Assembly (NCBI RefSeq): GCF_000716445.1
Contig: NZ_JNWK01000020.1
Span: forward strand, 1-64,000
DNA: 64,000 nt
DNA from: Streptomyces wedmorensis
GTDB lineage: Bacteria; Actinomycetota; Actinomycetes; Streptomycetales; Streptomycetaceae
Reading direction: 5' to 3'
Below the pieces are notes generated by a model. That model was not told the DNA's origin and made no database searches. It saw nothing but the letters and a program-made list of their open reading frames with translations. Shown one piece after another: positions 8,647 through 17,671 of this stretch (the first letter of the stretch is position 1; each line of letters begins with the position of its first letter). Position numbers and translations under genes: made by a program.

Positions 8647-10049
8647 GCGATGACACGATACGCCTGGTCACGATCGGGCGGATTATCCGTCGGCGCCGAC
8701 GGCTCCTCACCCTCCTCGTCCTGGTGGGCGCGCTCGTCGGCTACGGCACCTCGCTGCTGCTTCCCCCGCGCTACACGACGTCGGCGTCGGTACTGCTGCC
8801 GGGCGCGTGGGAGGAGCGCGAGCTGCTGACGCAGGCGGAGATCGCGACCAGTTCGGTGGTGGTCGACCGCGTCGCCGCCACCCTCGGCTGGGCGGGCGTC
8901 GACGGCCGCGAACTGCGGGAACGGGTGACCGCCAAGGTCGCCGACGGGAACATCATCAGGATCTCCGGCACGGCCGAGACCCCGGAGCGCGCACAGCGCC
9001 TCGCCGACCAGGTGGCCGTGCAGTTCGTCGGCTTCGCCACCCGGATCGTGGGCGACAACACCGACCCCGAGGCGGCGGCGCGGCTCGAGACGCTGCGGCA
9101 GATGGTCGTGCAGACCAACCGCCGCATCACCGAGCTGGCCGACTCGGCCGACCCGGGGCGGACCGTGGAGAGCGTGCAGACCCGCACCGAGCTCGAGAAG
9201 CTGCGCACCGCGCTGCGGGAGGCCATCGACAAGCTGGACCAGGCCGACCCGGCGTCCGGCAAGTCCAACAAGGCCAACATGGTCGTCATGGGCCCGGCGG
9301 CCCGGCCGGCCGGCGAGGCGCCGCCGACGAGGACGCAGCTCGTCGTCGGCGGGGCGCTGCTGTCGTTCCTGCTGACGGTCGTCGGCCACCTCACCGCGGC
9401 GCGGATGAGTCGCCGGCTGCGCGGCGAGGCGGAGATCGCCGCGGCGCTCGGCTCGGTGCTCCTCGGCACCGTCGACGTACCCGCCGAACGGCACGCGCAC
9501 CGGTCGGAGGGCCGTGGCCCGCGGTACCTGCTGCGCCGGCTGCTCGGCGTCGACACCCGGTGGGACATGCCGGCGCCGCGTACGTCGGGCGACGAGGCCA
9601 GCCGGCGGATCCGCTACCGGCGGCTGTACGCCCGCCTCCGGGACCGGCTGCCGGCCGGCCGGCGGCTGCTGGTCGTCGTCCCGGACGGCGACCGGATCGC
9701 CCTCCGGGCCGCCGGGCAGCTCGCCGCCGAGGCCGGGGGCGATCCGGCTCCGGGCGCTTCGGGCGGCGACTCCCCCGCGCTGCGGGTCGTGGGCGTGTCG
9801 ACGTCCCAGCCGCTGGTGCCGGACCACGGCGACGAGTCCGGGGCCCTGGTCGTGCTCAGCGCGGGCAGCTGGACCTCGGCGGAGCTCTCCGGCATCTCCG
9901 AGGCGTGCGCGGACGCCGGGCACGAGGTCGTCGGCGTCGTCCTCGCCGGCACGGTCGCGGCGGGTGCGGTGCGGTCGGCCGAGCCTTCCCGGCCCGCCGT
10001 CGCGGCGGCGTTCGCGGGGGCCGACGGCACGACGGGAGGTGCGGAGTGA
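8643..10049 (+). CDS. Wzz-like polysaccharide co-polymerase with degenerate nucleotide-binding domain (first copy)
   Basis: A 468-residue protein starting at a TTG within TTGA, overlapping the previous stop by 4 bp. Membrane helix 1 is at about residues 21-40. An extracytoplasmic Wzz domain follows, and membrane helix 2 lies near 231-252. The C-terminal cytoplasmic part (about 300-468) has the beta-alpha order of the ParA/BY-kinase fold, for example LLVVVPDGDRIALRAAGQLAAEAGG and HEVVGVVLAGTVAAGAV. It lacks a GKS/T P-loop and a tyrosine cluster. It probably sets chain length but cannot be an active kinase. It is followed by a second protein of the same plan. Confidence 0.82.
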   Translation: MSDDTIRLVTIGRIIRRRRRLLTLLVLVGALVGYGTSLLLPPRYTTSASVLLPGAWEERELLTQAEIATSSVVVDRVAATLGWAGVDGRELRERVTAKVADGNIIRISGTAETPERAQRLADQVAVQFVGFATRIVGDNTDPEAAARLETLRQMVVQTNRRITELADSADPGRTVESVQTRTELEKLRTALREAIDKLDQADPASGKSNKANMVVMGPAARPAGEAPPTRTQLVVGGALLSFLLTVVGHLTAARMSRRLRGEAEIAAALGSVLLGTVDVPAERHAHRSEGRGPRYLLRRLLGVDTRWDMPAPRTSGDEASRRIRYRRLYARLRDRLPAGRRLLVVVPDGDRIALRAAGQLAAEAGGDPAPGASGGDSPALRVVGVSTSQPLVPDHGDESGALVVLSAGSWTSAELSGISEACADAGHEVVGVVLAGTVAAGAVRSAEPSRPAVAAAFAGADGTTGGAE

Positions 10050-11566
10050 CGACACGTACGACACCGGAGCCGTCCGGCGCCGCTCCGCTCCTCGACCTTC
10101 AGGCGCTGGTGGTGGCGGTGCGCGGGCGGCGCCGCCTCTGGGGGTCCCTGGCGCTCCTCGGACTGCTCGTCGGCGCGGCGCTGGCGGTCCTGCTGCCGCC
10201 GCCGCCCACCGCGGTGACGAAGGTGCTGGTCGCGCACCAGGAGGACCAGCCGAACGACCCCGGGACGCTGATCCGCACCGACGTCGCGCTGCTGCAGACC
10301 ACCCGGATCGCCGACCAGGCCCTGCGGGCCCTGAAGTCCCCGGTGAAGCCGGAGGACTTCATGAAGGACTACGCGGGCACGGGTCTGACCAACAACCTGC
10401 TGCGGATCGACGTGTCGGGCGAGACCGACGCGGAGGCGGTGGCGCGCGCCGGGGCGCTGGCCGACGCGTTCGTCGCGGACCACGTGCGGCGGATACGGGA
10501 GGCCGCGGACGCCGAGGCCAAGGCTCTGCTCGACCAGCGCGACCGGATGCGGGAGGAACTGGCCCAGGTCAACACGACGATCGGGGGCGCGTCGGCGCAG
10601 AGCGGGCCGAAGGTGTCGGCGGACCTGGAGTCGCTGTTCGCCCGCCGAGCCGAACTCACCTCGCGGATCGCCGACTTCGACCAGCGCGCCGCGGAGGCGA
10701 GGATCGGCACGCCCCGGCTCGTCGCCGGTACGCAGATCGTGGACGCCCCGCGCCCAATACGGCACTCCCTGCCCAGGACCGCCGCGACCCAGGCCGGGCT
10801 CGGGCTCGTCCTCGGGCTGGTCCTCGGGCTCGCGGTGGCCGCGGTCGGCACGGTGGTGGCGGACCGGCCGGTGCTGCGCCGGGACATCGCGGCGAACCTC
10901 GGCGCGTCGGTCGTCGCGGAGCTGCCGCACCGGCCGGCCGGACCGTGGCCGCGCCGGCGGGCCCGGGCGGCGCGCGAACGGCTCGCCGCGTCCCTGGCCC
11001 GTACCGTACGCGGCTCCGCGGAACCCGTGTCGCTGCTCGAACTGGGCTGTGAGCGCGGCGCGAGCGAGCTTGCCCTGGACTTCGCCAGGGCGCTGGCGGC
11101 GGACGGGCCGCTGACCGTCGTCGACGGTCTGCCGGGCCGGCGGCTCGCCGACCGCCGGCCGGCGCCGGGAGACCCGGCCGTCGTCGGCGGCGAGCGTGCC
11201 GCGACCGTGTCGCGTCAGGAGCGCCGGCTCGGCGTCGGCTCGGTGGCGCCCGGCGCGGCGTGGACGGACCTCCGGTACCTCGGCACGCGGACCGTGCTCG
11301 TCGTGCGTGCCGGACACGGCAGTGCCGCGTGGCTGCACACGGTGGCCCGGCAGCTCGCGGACCAGCACATCACGGTGCTCGGCGTGGTGCTGGTCGACCC
11401 CGATCCGCGTGACCGGACCGACGGCACGTTGTGGGACGGGGCGCGGACCGCGGCGCGCGGCCGGAGCGAGCCGCCGGTCCGGCAGAACGGGTCGGAGCGG
11501 CGGCGGGCGGAACGGCTGCCGATGTGGGCGGCGCGGGGATCGGACAGCGACCAGGAGGATCGGTAA
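10046..11566 (+). CDS. Wzz-like polysaccharide co-polymerase with degenerate nucleotide-binding domain (second copy)
   Basis: A 506-residue protein from the GTG at 10046, overlapping the previous stop by 4 bp. Membrane helix 1 is near residues 32-50 and helix 2 near 248-270. The Wzz extracytoplasmic domain lies between, with a coiled coil around EAKALLDQRDRMREELAQVN. The cytoplasmic tail keeps ParA-like strands (PLTVVDGLPGRRL; TVLVVRAGHGSAAWLHTVARQLADQ; TVLGVVLVDPDPRDRTDG). The place of the P-loop, near residues 330-345, reads LELGCERGASELALDF, with no GKS. It is therefore chain-length or assembly machinery without kinase activity. It is paralogous in plan to the preceding gene. Confidence 0.82.
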   Translation: MTTRTTPEPSGAAPLLDLQALVVAVRGRRRLWGSLALLGLLVGAALAVLLPPPPTAVTKVLVAHQEDQPNDPGTLIRTDVALLQTTRIADQALRALKSPVKPEDFMKDYAGTGLTNNLLRIDVSGETDAEAVARAGALADAFVADHVRRIREAADAEAKALLDQRDRMREELAQVNTTIGGASAQSGPKVSADLESLFARRAELTSRIADFDQRAAEARIGTPRLVAGTQIVDAPRPIRHSLPRTAATQAGLGLVLGLVLGLAVAAVGTVVADRPVLRRDIAANLGASVVAELPHRPAGPWPRRRARAARERLAASLARTVRGSAEPVSLLELGCERGASELALDFARALAADGPLTVVDGLPGRRLADRRPAPGDPAVVGGERAATVSRQERRLGVGSVAPGAAWTDLRYLGTRTVLVVRAGHGSAAWLHTVARQLADQHITVLGVVLVDPDPRDRTDGTLWDGARTAARGRSEPPVRQNGSERRRAERLPMWAARGSDSDQEDR

Positions 11567-11569
11567 GAC

Positions 11570-13507
11570 ATGTGTGGCATCGCAGGCACGTACCGTTGGC
11601 CGGACGGGAAGGTCGTGGCCGACCGGCTCACCGACACCCTCGCCCACCGCGGTCCGGACGCGGCGGGCCGGTACGGCCATCCCGTCGGCGACGGCGAGGT
11701 GCACCTGGGGCACCGCCGGCTGGCCATCGTCGACCTGTCCGAGACGGGCGCCCAGCCGATGGTCTCGGGCGGCCTCGTCCTGACGTACAACGGGGAGCTG
11801 TACAACGCGCCGGAGCTGCGTGCCGAACTGGCGGCCGCCGGGGTGCGCTTCCGCGGCACCTCCGACACCGAGGTGGTCCTCGAGGCCTGGCGGCGCTGGG
11901 GCACGGACTGCCTGCCCCGGCTGCGCGGCATGTTCGCCTTCGGGATCTTCGACGAGCGGACCGGCGACCTGGTGCTCGCGCGTGACCAGCTCGGCATCAA
12001 GCCGCTGTTCCTGCTCCGGCGCGGCGAGGGGCTGGTGTTCGCCTCCGAGCTCAAGGCGCTCGCCGCCGTGACCGGCGGGAAGCTGGAGGTGGACCACGCG
12101 GCGCTGGTGGCCTCGCTCCTCTACTACTGGGTGCCGGACTCGCGGTGCGCGTTCCGCGAGGCGGAGAAGCTGCCGCCGGGGACCTGGCTCCGCTGCCGGC
12201 CCGACGGACGGGTGGAGCGCGGCCGGTTCTGGAACCTGAAGGACGTCGCCGCCGAGGGGCGGGAGCGGGCCCGGAGCGGCGAGCTGCCGGACCTGGCCGC
12301 CGTCGTCGCGGAGTCGACCCGGCGCCATCTGCTGTCCGACGTGCCCGTGGCGACGTTCCTCTCCGGCGGTCTCGACTCCAGCTATCTGACCGCGCTGGCG
12401 GCCCGCGACCGGCCGGGGATCTCGGCCTACACGATCGGGTTCCGGGCCGAGGACGCCCGGTTCGAGGCGATGCCGGACGACCTGCGCTACGCCCGGCAGG
12501 TGGCCGAGCGGTTCGGCGTCGACCTGCACGAGATCGAGATCGCTCCGGACGTGCTCGACCTGCTGCCGCGGATGACGTACCACCTGGACGAGCCGATCGG
12601 CGACCCCGCCGCGATCAACACGTTCCTGATCTGCTCGGCCGCCCGGGAGGCCGGGGTCAAGGTGATGCTCTCGGGGATGGGCGCCGACGAGCTGTTCGCC
12701 GGCTACCGCAAGCACCTGGCCAACCTGCTGGCGCTGCGCTACCAGCGCGTCCCGCGGCCGCTGCGGCGCGGTCTGTCCGCCGCCGTAGACCGGCTGCCGG
12801 TCGCCTCGGCCCGCCGCGGGTACCGGTCGGTGCGGTTCGCGAAGCGGTTCCTGTCCTTCGCGGATCTGCCGGAGGAGACCGCGTTCCGGCGCAGTTACAC
12901 CATGTACGACCAGGAGGAGCTGCTGGCCCTGGTCGATCCGGACCTGGCCGGCACGGTCGACGACGTGCTGACCGAGCACGCGGACGTCTACGAGGACAAC
13001 GACCTCGACGACTTCGTCAACCGCATGTGCCTGGGCGACGCCCGGATGTTCCTGCCGGGCCTGAACCTCGCCTACACGGACCGGTCGAGCATGGCCGCGT
13101 CGACCGAGGTGCGGGTGCCGTACGTGGACGTCGAGGTGGTGAAGGCGGCGTTCGCCGTGCCCGGCGACCGCAAGATCGTCGGACGGCAGGGCAAGGCCGT
13201 CCTCAAGGAGGCGGCCACCTCGATCCTGCCCCGGGAGATCGTGTACCGGCCCAAGGGCCTGTTCAGCGCCCCGCTGCGGGCCTGGATGAGCCGGGACCTG
13301 GCACCGCTGGTGCGCGAGGTGGTGCACGACGGCGTGCTCGTCAACTCCGGGCTCCTGCGCCGTGACGCGCTGGCGCGCATGGTCGCCGAGGACGCCGCCG
13401 GGCACCGGGACTACTCCAAGCATCTGTGGCATGTGCTGACCCTCGAGTACTGGTACCGCGGCGCGACCGCCGGGTCCGGCCAGAACTCCCCCTCGACGAC
13501 GGCGTAG
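11570..13507 (+). CDS. asnB: Asparagine synthetase-like glutamine amidotransferase (AsnB family)
   Basis: A 645-residue class II amidotransferase. Cys2 of MCGIAGTYRW is the glutaminase nucleophile once Met1 is removed. The glutaminase domain covers about residues 1-210, with LAHRGPDAAG and LTYNGELYNAPELR. The synthetase domain has the ATP-pyrophosphatase loop SGGLDSS near 264-270. GMGADELFAGY and RSSMAASTEVRVPY follow. The start is 3 bp after the previous stop, deep inside the EPS operon. This position makes amidation of a uronic acid in the glycan more likely than cellular asparagine supply. That substrate is inference from context and from similar genes in Gram-negative O-antigen loci. Confidence 0.88.
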   Translation: MCGIAGTYRWPDGKVVADRLTDTLAHRGPDAAGRYGHPVGDGEVHLGHRRLAIVDLSETGAQPMVSGGLVLTYNGELYNAPELRAELAAAGVRFRGTSDTEVVLEAWRRWGTDCLPRLRGMFAFGIFDERTGDLVLARDQLGIKPLFLLRRGEGLVFASELKALAAVTGGKLEVDHAALVASLLYYWVPDSRCAFREAEKLPPGTWLRCRPDGRVERGRFWNLKDVAAEGRERARSGELPDLAAVVAESTRRHLLSDVPVATFLSGGLDSSYLTALAARDRPGISAYTIGFRAEDARFEAMPDDLRYARQVAERFGVDLHEIEIAPDVLDLLPRMTYHLDEPIGDPAAINTFLICSAAREAGVKVMLSGMGADELFAGYRKHLANLLALRYQRVPRPLRRGLSAAVDRLPVASARRGYRSVRFAKRFLSFADLPEETAFRRSYTMYDQEELLALVDPDLAGTVDDVLTEHADVYEDNDLDDFVNRMCLGDARMFLPGLNLAYTDRSSMAASTEVRVPYVDVEVVKAAFAVPGDRKIVGRQGKAVLKEAATSILPREIVYRPKGLFSAPLRAWMSRDLAPLVREVVHDGVLVNSGLLRRDALARMVAEDAAGHRDYSKHLWHVLTLEYWYRGATAGSGQNSPSTTA

Positions 13508-13523
13508 AGACAAGAGGACATCG

Positions 13524-15707
13524 GTGAAACAGGTCGTGCAGAACTACAAGAGCGGCGAGCTGACGGTGCTCGACGTGCCGGTGCCGGGGTGCAAGCCGGG
13601 CGGTGTGCTGGTGCGGACCGCCTACTCGCTGATCTCCACCGGCACCGAGCTCATGAAGGTGTCCGAGGCCGGCATGTCGATGCTGGGCAAGGCGCGTTCC
13701 CGGCCGGACCAGGTGGCCAAGGTCGTGCAGAGCGTCGCCACCAACGGGGTGCCCGCCACGTACCGCAAGGTGATGGGCAAGCTGGACTCGTACACGCCGC
13801 TCGGCTACTCGCTGTGCGGGGTGGTCGAGCAGGTCGGCGCGGGCATCGACGACGTGAAGGTCGGCGACGTCGTGGCCTGCGCCGGCAACGAGCACGCGTT
13901 GCACGCCGAGCTGAACTGGGTGCCGAAGAACCTCTACACCCCGGTGCCGGACGGTCTCGCGCCCCGGCACGCGGCCTTCGGCACCGTCGGGTCGATCGCG
14001 TTGCAGGGCGTCCGCCAGGGTGAGCCGCAGCTCGGCGAGGTGGCGCTGGTCATCGGCCTCGGACTGATCGGGCAGCTGGTGGTGCAGCTCCTCGTCGCCT
14101 CGGGCGTCCGCGTCGTCGGCGTCGACCCCGACCCGGCGCGCTGCGAGCTCGCCGAGCGGCTGGGCGCGGACGCGTGCGGCGATCCCGGCTCCGCGGCCGT
14201 GGAGGCCTCCGTCGCCGAACTCACCGGCGGTCACGGCGTGGACCAGGTGTACCTGGCCGCCGGTGGCGGCAGCAACCAGCCCGTCGAGCTGGCCGCCCGG
14301 ATGAGCCGGGACCGCGGCCGGGTCGTCGACATCGGCAAGTGCCGCCTCGACCTGCCGTGGAACGCGTACTACGAGAAGGAGCTCGACGTCCGGTTCTCCC
14401 GCTCGTACGGCCCCGGTCGCTACGACCCGGAGTACGAGCTCGCCGGGCGGGACTATCCGATCGGCTACGTCCGCTGGACCGAGCGCCGCAACCTGGCGTG
14501 CTTCCTCGACCTCCTCGCCCGCGGCCGCGTCGACGTGGAGCCGCTGGTGTCCCACGTCGCCGACTTCGACGACGCCGTCGAGACGTACCAGTCCCTGAAG
14601 GACGGCGCGTTGAAGGCCGTGGCCGTGCTGTTCCGGTATCCCGGGCAGGCGGAGGCGGCGGGGACCGAGGCGGCGGCGCCTGTGGTGGCCGTGCCCTCGG
14701 TGGAGGGGAAGCGGAGTCCGGCCCGGCCCGCCGGGACGCCCGTCCGGCTGGCCTTCGTCGGCGCGGGCAACTACGCGACGTCGATGCTGCTGCCGCACCT
14801 GGCCGGGCGCGAGGGCGTCGAGCTGTCCACGGTCGTCACCACGACGGCGCTGTCCGCGGCGAACGCGCGGCGGAAGTTCGGCTTCGCCCGGGCGACCACC
14901 GATCTCGACGCCGTCCTGGACGACCCGTCCGTCGACGCGGTGTTCGTGGTCACCCGGCACAGCTCCCACGCCGAGCTGACCCAGCGGGCGCTCCTCGCCG
15001 GCAAGGCGGTGTTCGTGGAGAAGCCGCTGGCGCTCACCGAGGACGAGCTGGCGGGTGTGCTCGCGGCGGTGGAGAAGTCCGGCAACGACCGGCTGCAGGT
15101 GGGCTTCAACCGCCGGTTCTCACCGCTCCTCCAGGAGGCCAGGAAGCGGTTCGGCGCCCGGACCGGTCCGGCGAGCCTCCGCTACCTGGTGAACGCGGGC
15201 CGCCTCGAACACGGCAGCTGGTACCTCCGGCAGGACAGCGAGGGCTCCCGGTTCGCCGGCGAGGGCGGGCACTTCATCGACACGGCGAGCTGGCTGCTCG
15301 GCGCCGACCCGGTCTCCGTGTACGCGCTCACCACCCCCGGCAACGAGGACCTCCAGGTCGTGCTGCGGTACCCGGACGGGTCCACCGCCACCATCAGCTA
15401 CGTCACCACCGGCGCGTCCGGCTTCCCGAAGGAGACGCTGGACCTCGTCGCGGACGGCAAGGTGCTGAAGCTCGACGACTTCGTCCGCGCCTCGGTGTAC
15501 GGCCCCGAGCGATGGGTCAGTTCCCGGCTGCCCAAGGCCCGGGACAAGGGCCAGAACGCCGAGCTGGCCGCGTTCGTCAAGGCCGTGCGGACCGGCGGCC
15601 CGATGCCGGTGCCGCTGGAGTCCCTCGTCGCCACCACGGCCGCCACCCTCGCCGTGCGCACGGGCCTGGCGAGCGGCGTTCCGGTGACGCTGGCGGGGGC
15701 GCGATGA
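13524..15707 (+). CDS. Two-domain oxidoreductase: zinc-type alcohol dehydrogenase (MDR) fused to Gfo/Idh/MocA dehydrogenase
   Basis: A 727-residue fusion, read from a GTG with an AGAGGA ribosome site. Residues 1-370 are an MDR dehydrogenase with a Rossmann strand ALVIGLGLIGQLVVQLLVASG near 173-193. A short Ala/Pro linker follows. The second part starts near 407 with LAFVGAGNYATSMLLPHL and contains the EKP motif (AVFVEKPLALTEDEL, near 497). That motif is the cofactor-site lysine region of Gfo/Idh/MocA enzymes. The same fusion next to a heparinase-like gene is a recurring pair in O-antigen and capsule loci. It probably oxidises or epimerises a sugar; the substrate is unknown. Confidence 0.9.
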   Translation: MKQVVQNYKSGELTVLDVPVPGCKPGGVLVRTAYSLISTGTELMKVSEAGMSMLGKARSRPDQVAKVVQSVATNGVPATYRKVMGKLDSYTPLGYSLCGVVEQVGAGIDDVKVGDVVACAGNEHALHAELNWVPKNLYTPVPDGLAPRHAAFGTVGSIALQGVRQGEPQLGEVALVIGLGLIGQLVVQLLVASGVRVVGVDPDPARCELAERLGADACGDPGSAAVEASVAELTGGHGVDQVYLAAGGGSNQPVELAARMSRDRGRVVDIGKCRLDLPWNAYYEKELDVRFSRSYGPGRYDPEYELAGRDYPIGYVRWTERRNLACFLDLLARGRVDVEPLVSHVADFDDAVETYQSLKDGALKAVAVLFRYPGQAEAAGTEAAAPVVAVPSVEGKRSPARPAGTPVRLAFVGAGNYATSMLLPHLAGREGVELSTVVTTTALSAANARRKFGFARATTDLDAVLDDPSVDAVFVVTRHSSHAELTQRALLAGKAVFVEKPLALTEDELAGVLAAVEKSGNDRLQVGFNRRFSPLLQEARKRFGARTGPASLRYLVNAGRLEHGSWYLRQDSEGSRFAGEGGHFIDTASWLLGADPVSVYALTTPGNEDLQVVLRYPDGSTATISYVTTGASGFPKETLDLVADGKVLKLDDFVRASVYGPERWVSSRLPKARDKGQNAELAAFVKAVRTGGPMPVPLESLVATTAATLAVRTGLASGVPVTLAGAR

Positions 15708-17671
15708 GCATGAGCGCGGGCTGGTACCTGCGGCGGCTGTCCCGGATGGGGCCGCGGGAGGTCGGCGGCCGGGTGGGCGACACGGTGCGCAGGCGGCGGT
15801 GGCGGTCGGCGCGGCCGGACTGCCCGCGGGTGACCGGCGCCCGGTTCACCGCCTTACTCCCCGCGGGAACGGTGGGCGCGATACCTCCGGACGCCGCGAA
15901 GCGGCTCGTCGCCGACGCGGACCGGCTGATGGCGGGGCACGCCGAGTTCTTCGGGGTGGACCGCGACGACCTGGCCGACCCGGACTGGTGGTACGACCCG
16001 AAGACCGGGCGGCGTGCTCCGTGGGGCTACGCCTTCGACGTGCCGTACCGAGACGAGGAGGCGGTCGGGGACGTCAAGCAGATCTGGGAGCTGTCCCGGC
16101 ACCAGTACCTGACCGTGCTCGCCGCCGCCTACGCGATCACCGGGGACGAGCGGTACGCCGAGCGCGTGGACGGGCACCTGAGGTCGTGGTGGGCGGCCAA
16201 CGCCCCGCTGCGCGGGGTGCACTGGACGAGCGGCATCGAGCTGGGGATCCGGCTCCTCTCCTGGGTGTGGGTCCGTCGGCTGCTGGACGGCTGGCCGGGC
16301 GCGGCCGGGCTGTTCGAGGACAATCCGGTGGCGCTCCGCCAGATCTGGCACCACCAGCGCTGGCTGGCCGCGTTCCCCAGCCGGGGGTCGTCGGCGAACA
16401 ACCACGTCATCGCGGAGGCGGCCGGGCAGTTGGCCGCGGCCTGCGCGTTCGGCTGGTTCCCCACCTCGGCGCGCTGGCGGGACGACGCGCTGCGGTCCCT
16501 GGAGCGGCATCTGCGGAGCAACACCTTCGGTTCCGGCCTCAACCGCGAACTGGCCAGCGAATACCACGGCCTCGTCCTCGAACTCGGCCTTGCCGCGCTG
16601 GCCGAGGCGGACGCGGCGGACGTGCCCGTCCCCGCGACGGTCCGGCTGGTGCTGCTGCGGATGACGGACGCGCTCGCGGCCGTCGTGGACGACCGGCTGC
16701 GGCCGCCGCGCCAGGGGGACTCCGACGACGGGCACGGCCTGGTCGTGGACGGTGCGGGCACCGACCGCTGGGGCTCGCTGCTCGCCACCGGGGACGCCGT
16801 GTTCGGCCGGCTCCCCTGGTGGCCCGCGGTGACCGGCACCGATGTGCGCACCCCGCTGCTGGCCGCTTTGGTCCGGCCGTACGCGAAGGACGGCACCGGT
16901 CGTGCCGTGGCCCGTCCGGCGAGCCGGCCGGCGCACTTCGCCGACGCGGGCATGACCATCCTGCGCGGACCTGAGGGGATCTGGTGCCGCTGCGACGCCG
17001 GTCCGCACGGTTTCCTCTCCATCGCCGCGCACGCGCACGCGGACGCGCTGTCGGTGGAGGTCCGCCACGACGGGGTCGACGTGCTCGCCGACCCGGGGAC
17101 GTTCTGCTACCACGGGCAGCCCGAGTGGCGGCAGTACTTCCGGTCGACCCTCGGCCACAACACGCTGCGCCTGGACGGCGTCGACCAGTCGGTCTCCGGG
17201 GGCCCGTTCCTGTGGACCCGGCACGCCCGCAGCCGTGTGCTGGTCGCCGGCACGGCGGGCGCCTCCGGCGGGGGGACGGTCAGCTGGTCCGCCGAGCACG
17301 ACGGGTACCGGCCCTCGGTGCACCGCCGCCGGGTGGAGCTGACGGCCGCGAGCCGGGAGCTGAGGGTGGTCGACGAGGTGCGCGGTCCGCGCCGGGCGGT
17401 GCAGCTGGCGTTCCACCTCGGCCCGGCGATCGCCGCGGAACTGGAGGGGAACCGCGCGGTGCTGACCTGGACCCGTGACGGCGAGGACCGCTCCGCGGCG
17501 CTCGACCTGCCCGGGCAGCTGTCCTGGCGGGCCCATCGCGGCGAGAGCAACCCGCCGCTCGGCTGGTACTCCGCCGGTTTCGGGCGCAAGGAGCCCGCCA
17601 CCACGCTCGTCGGGACCGGTTTCAGCGACGGCGCCGAGCCGTTCGCCACCGTGCTCAGGTTCCACGGCTAG
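15704..17671 (+). CDS. Heparinase II/III-like protein
   Basis: A 655-residue protein beginning in ATGA overlap with the fusion dehydrogenase. The N-terminal half is the alpha/alpha-toroid seen in heparinase II/III and alginate lyases (WELSRHQYLTVLAAAYAITGDERYAE; HWTSGIELGIRLLSWVWVRRLL; SSANNHVIAEAAGQLAAA). From about residue 420 comes the beta-sandwich Hepar_II_III part: HGFLSIAAHAHADALSVEV, DPGTFCYHG and RSTLGHNTLRLDG. These His and Tyr residues match the lyase active site. No signal peptide is visible: the start is Arg-rich and not followed by a hydrophobic stretch. It may act on lipid-linked intermediates or reach the surface by another route. Confidence 0.87.
   Translation: MSMSAGWYLRRLSRMGPREVGGRVGDTVRRRRWRSARPDCPRVTGARFTALLPAGTVGAIPPDAAKRLVADADRLMAGHAEFFGVDRDDLADPDWWYDPKTGRRAPWGYAFDVPYRDEEAVGDVKQIWELSRHQYLTVLAAAYAITGDERYAERVDGHLRSWWAANAPLRGVHWTSGIELGIRLLSWVWVRRLLDGWPGAAGLFEDNPVALRQIWHHQRWLAAFPSRGSSANNHVIAEAAGQLAAACAFGWFPTSARWRDDALRSLERHLRSNTFGSGLNRELASEYHGLVLELGLAALAEADAADVPVPATVRLVLLRMTDALAAVVDDRLRPPRQGDSDDGHGLVVDGAGTDRWGSLLATGDAVFGRLPWWPAVTGTDVRTPLLAALVRPYAKDGTGRAVARPASRPAHFADAGMTILRGPEGIWCRCDAGPHGFLSIAAHAHADALSVEVRHDGVDVLADPGTFCYHGQPEWRQYFRSTLGHNTLRLDGVDQSVSGGPFLWTRHARSRVLVAGTAGASGGGTVSWSAEHDGYRPSVHRRRVELTAASRELRVVDEVRGPRRAVQLAFHLGPAIAAELEGNRAVLTWTRDGEDRSAALDLPGQLSWRAHRGESNPPLGWYSAGFGRKEPATTLVGTGFSDGAEPFATVLRFHG

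Noticed and set aside
11570..13507. AsnB as ordinary asparagine synthesis or antibiotic amidation
   Set aside because: Not excluded by sequence, but its place inside the glycan operon makes a glycan role more likely; no antibiotic biosynthetic genes are nearby.
9614..13513. Very long antisense frame (about 1300 codons) opposite the Wzz and AsnB genes
   Set aside because: It is an artefact of high third-position GC; composition is Arg/Gly/Pro/His-rich with no domains, and the opposite strand carries clear conserved proteins.
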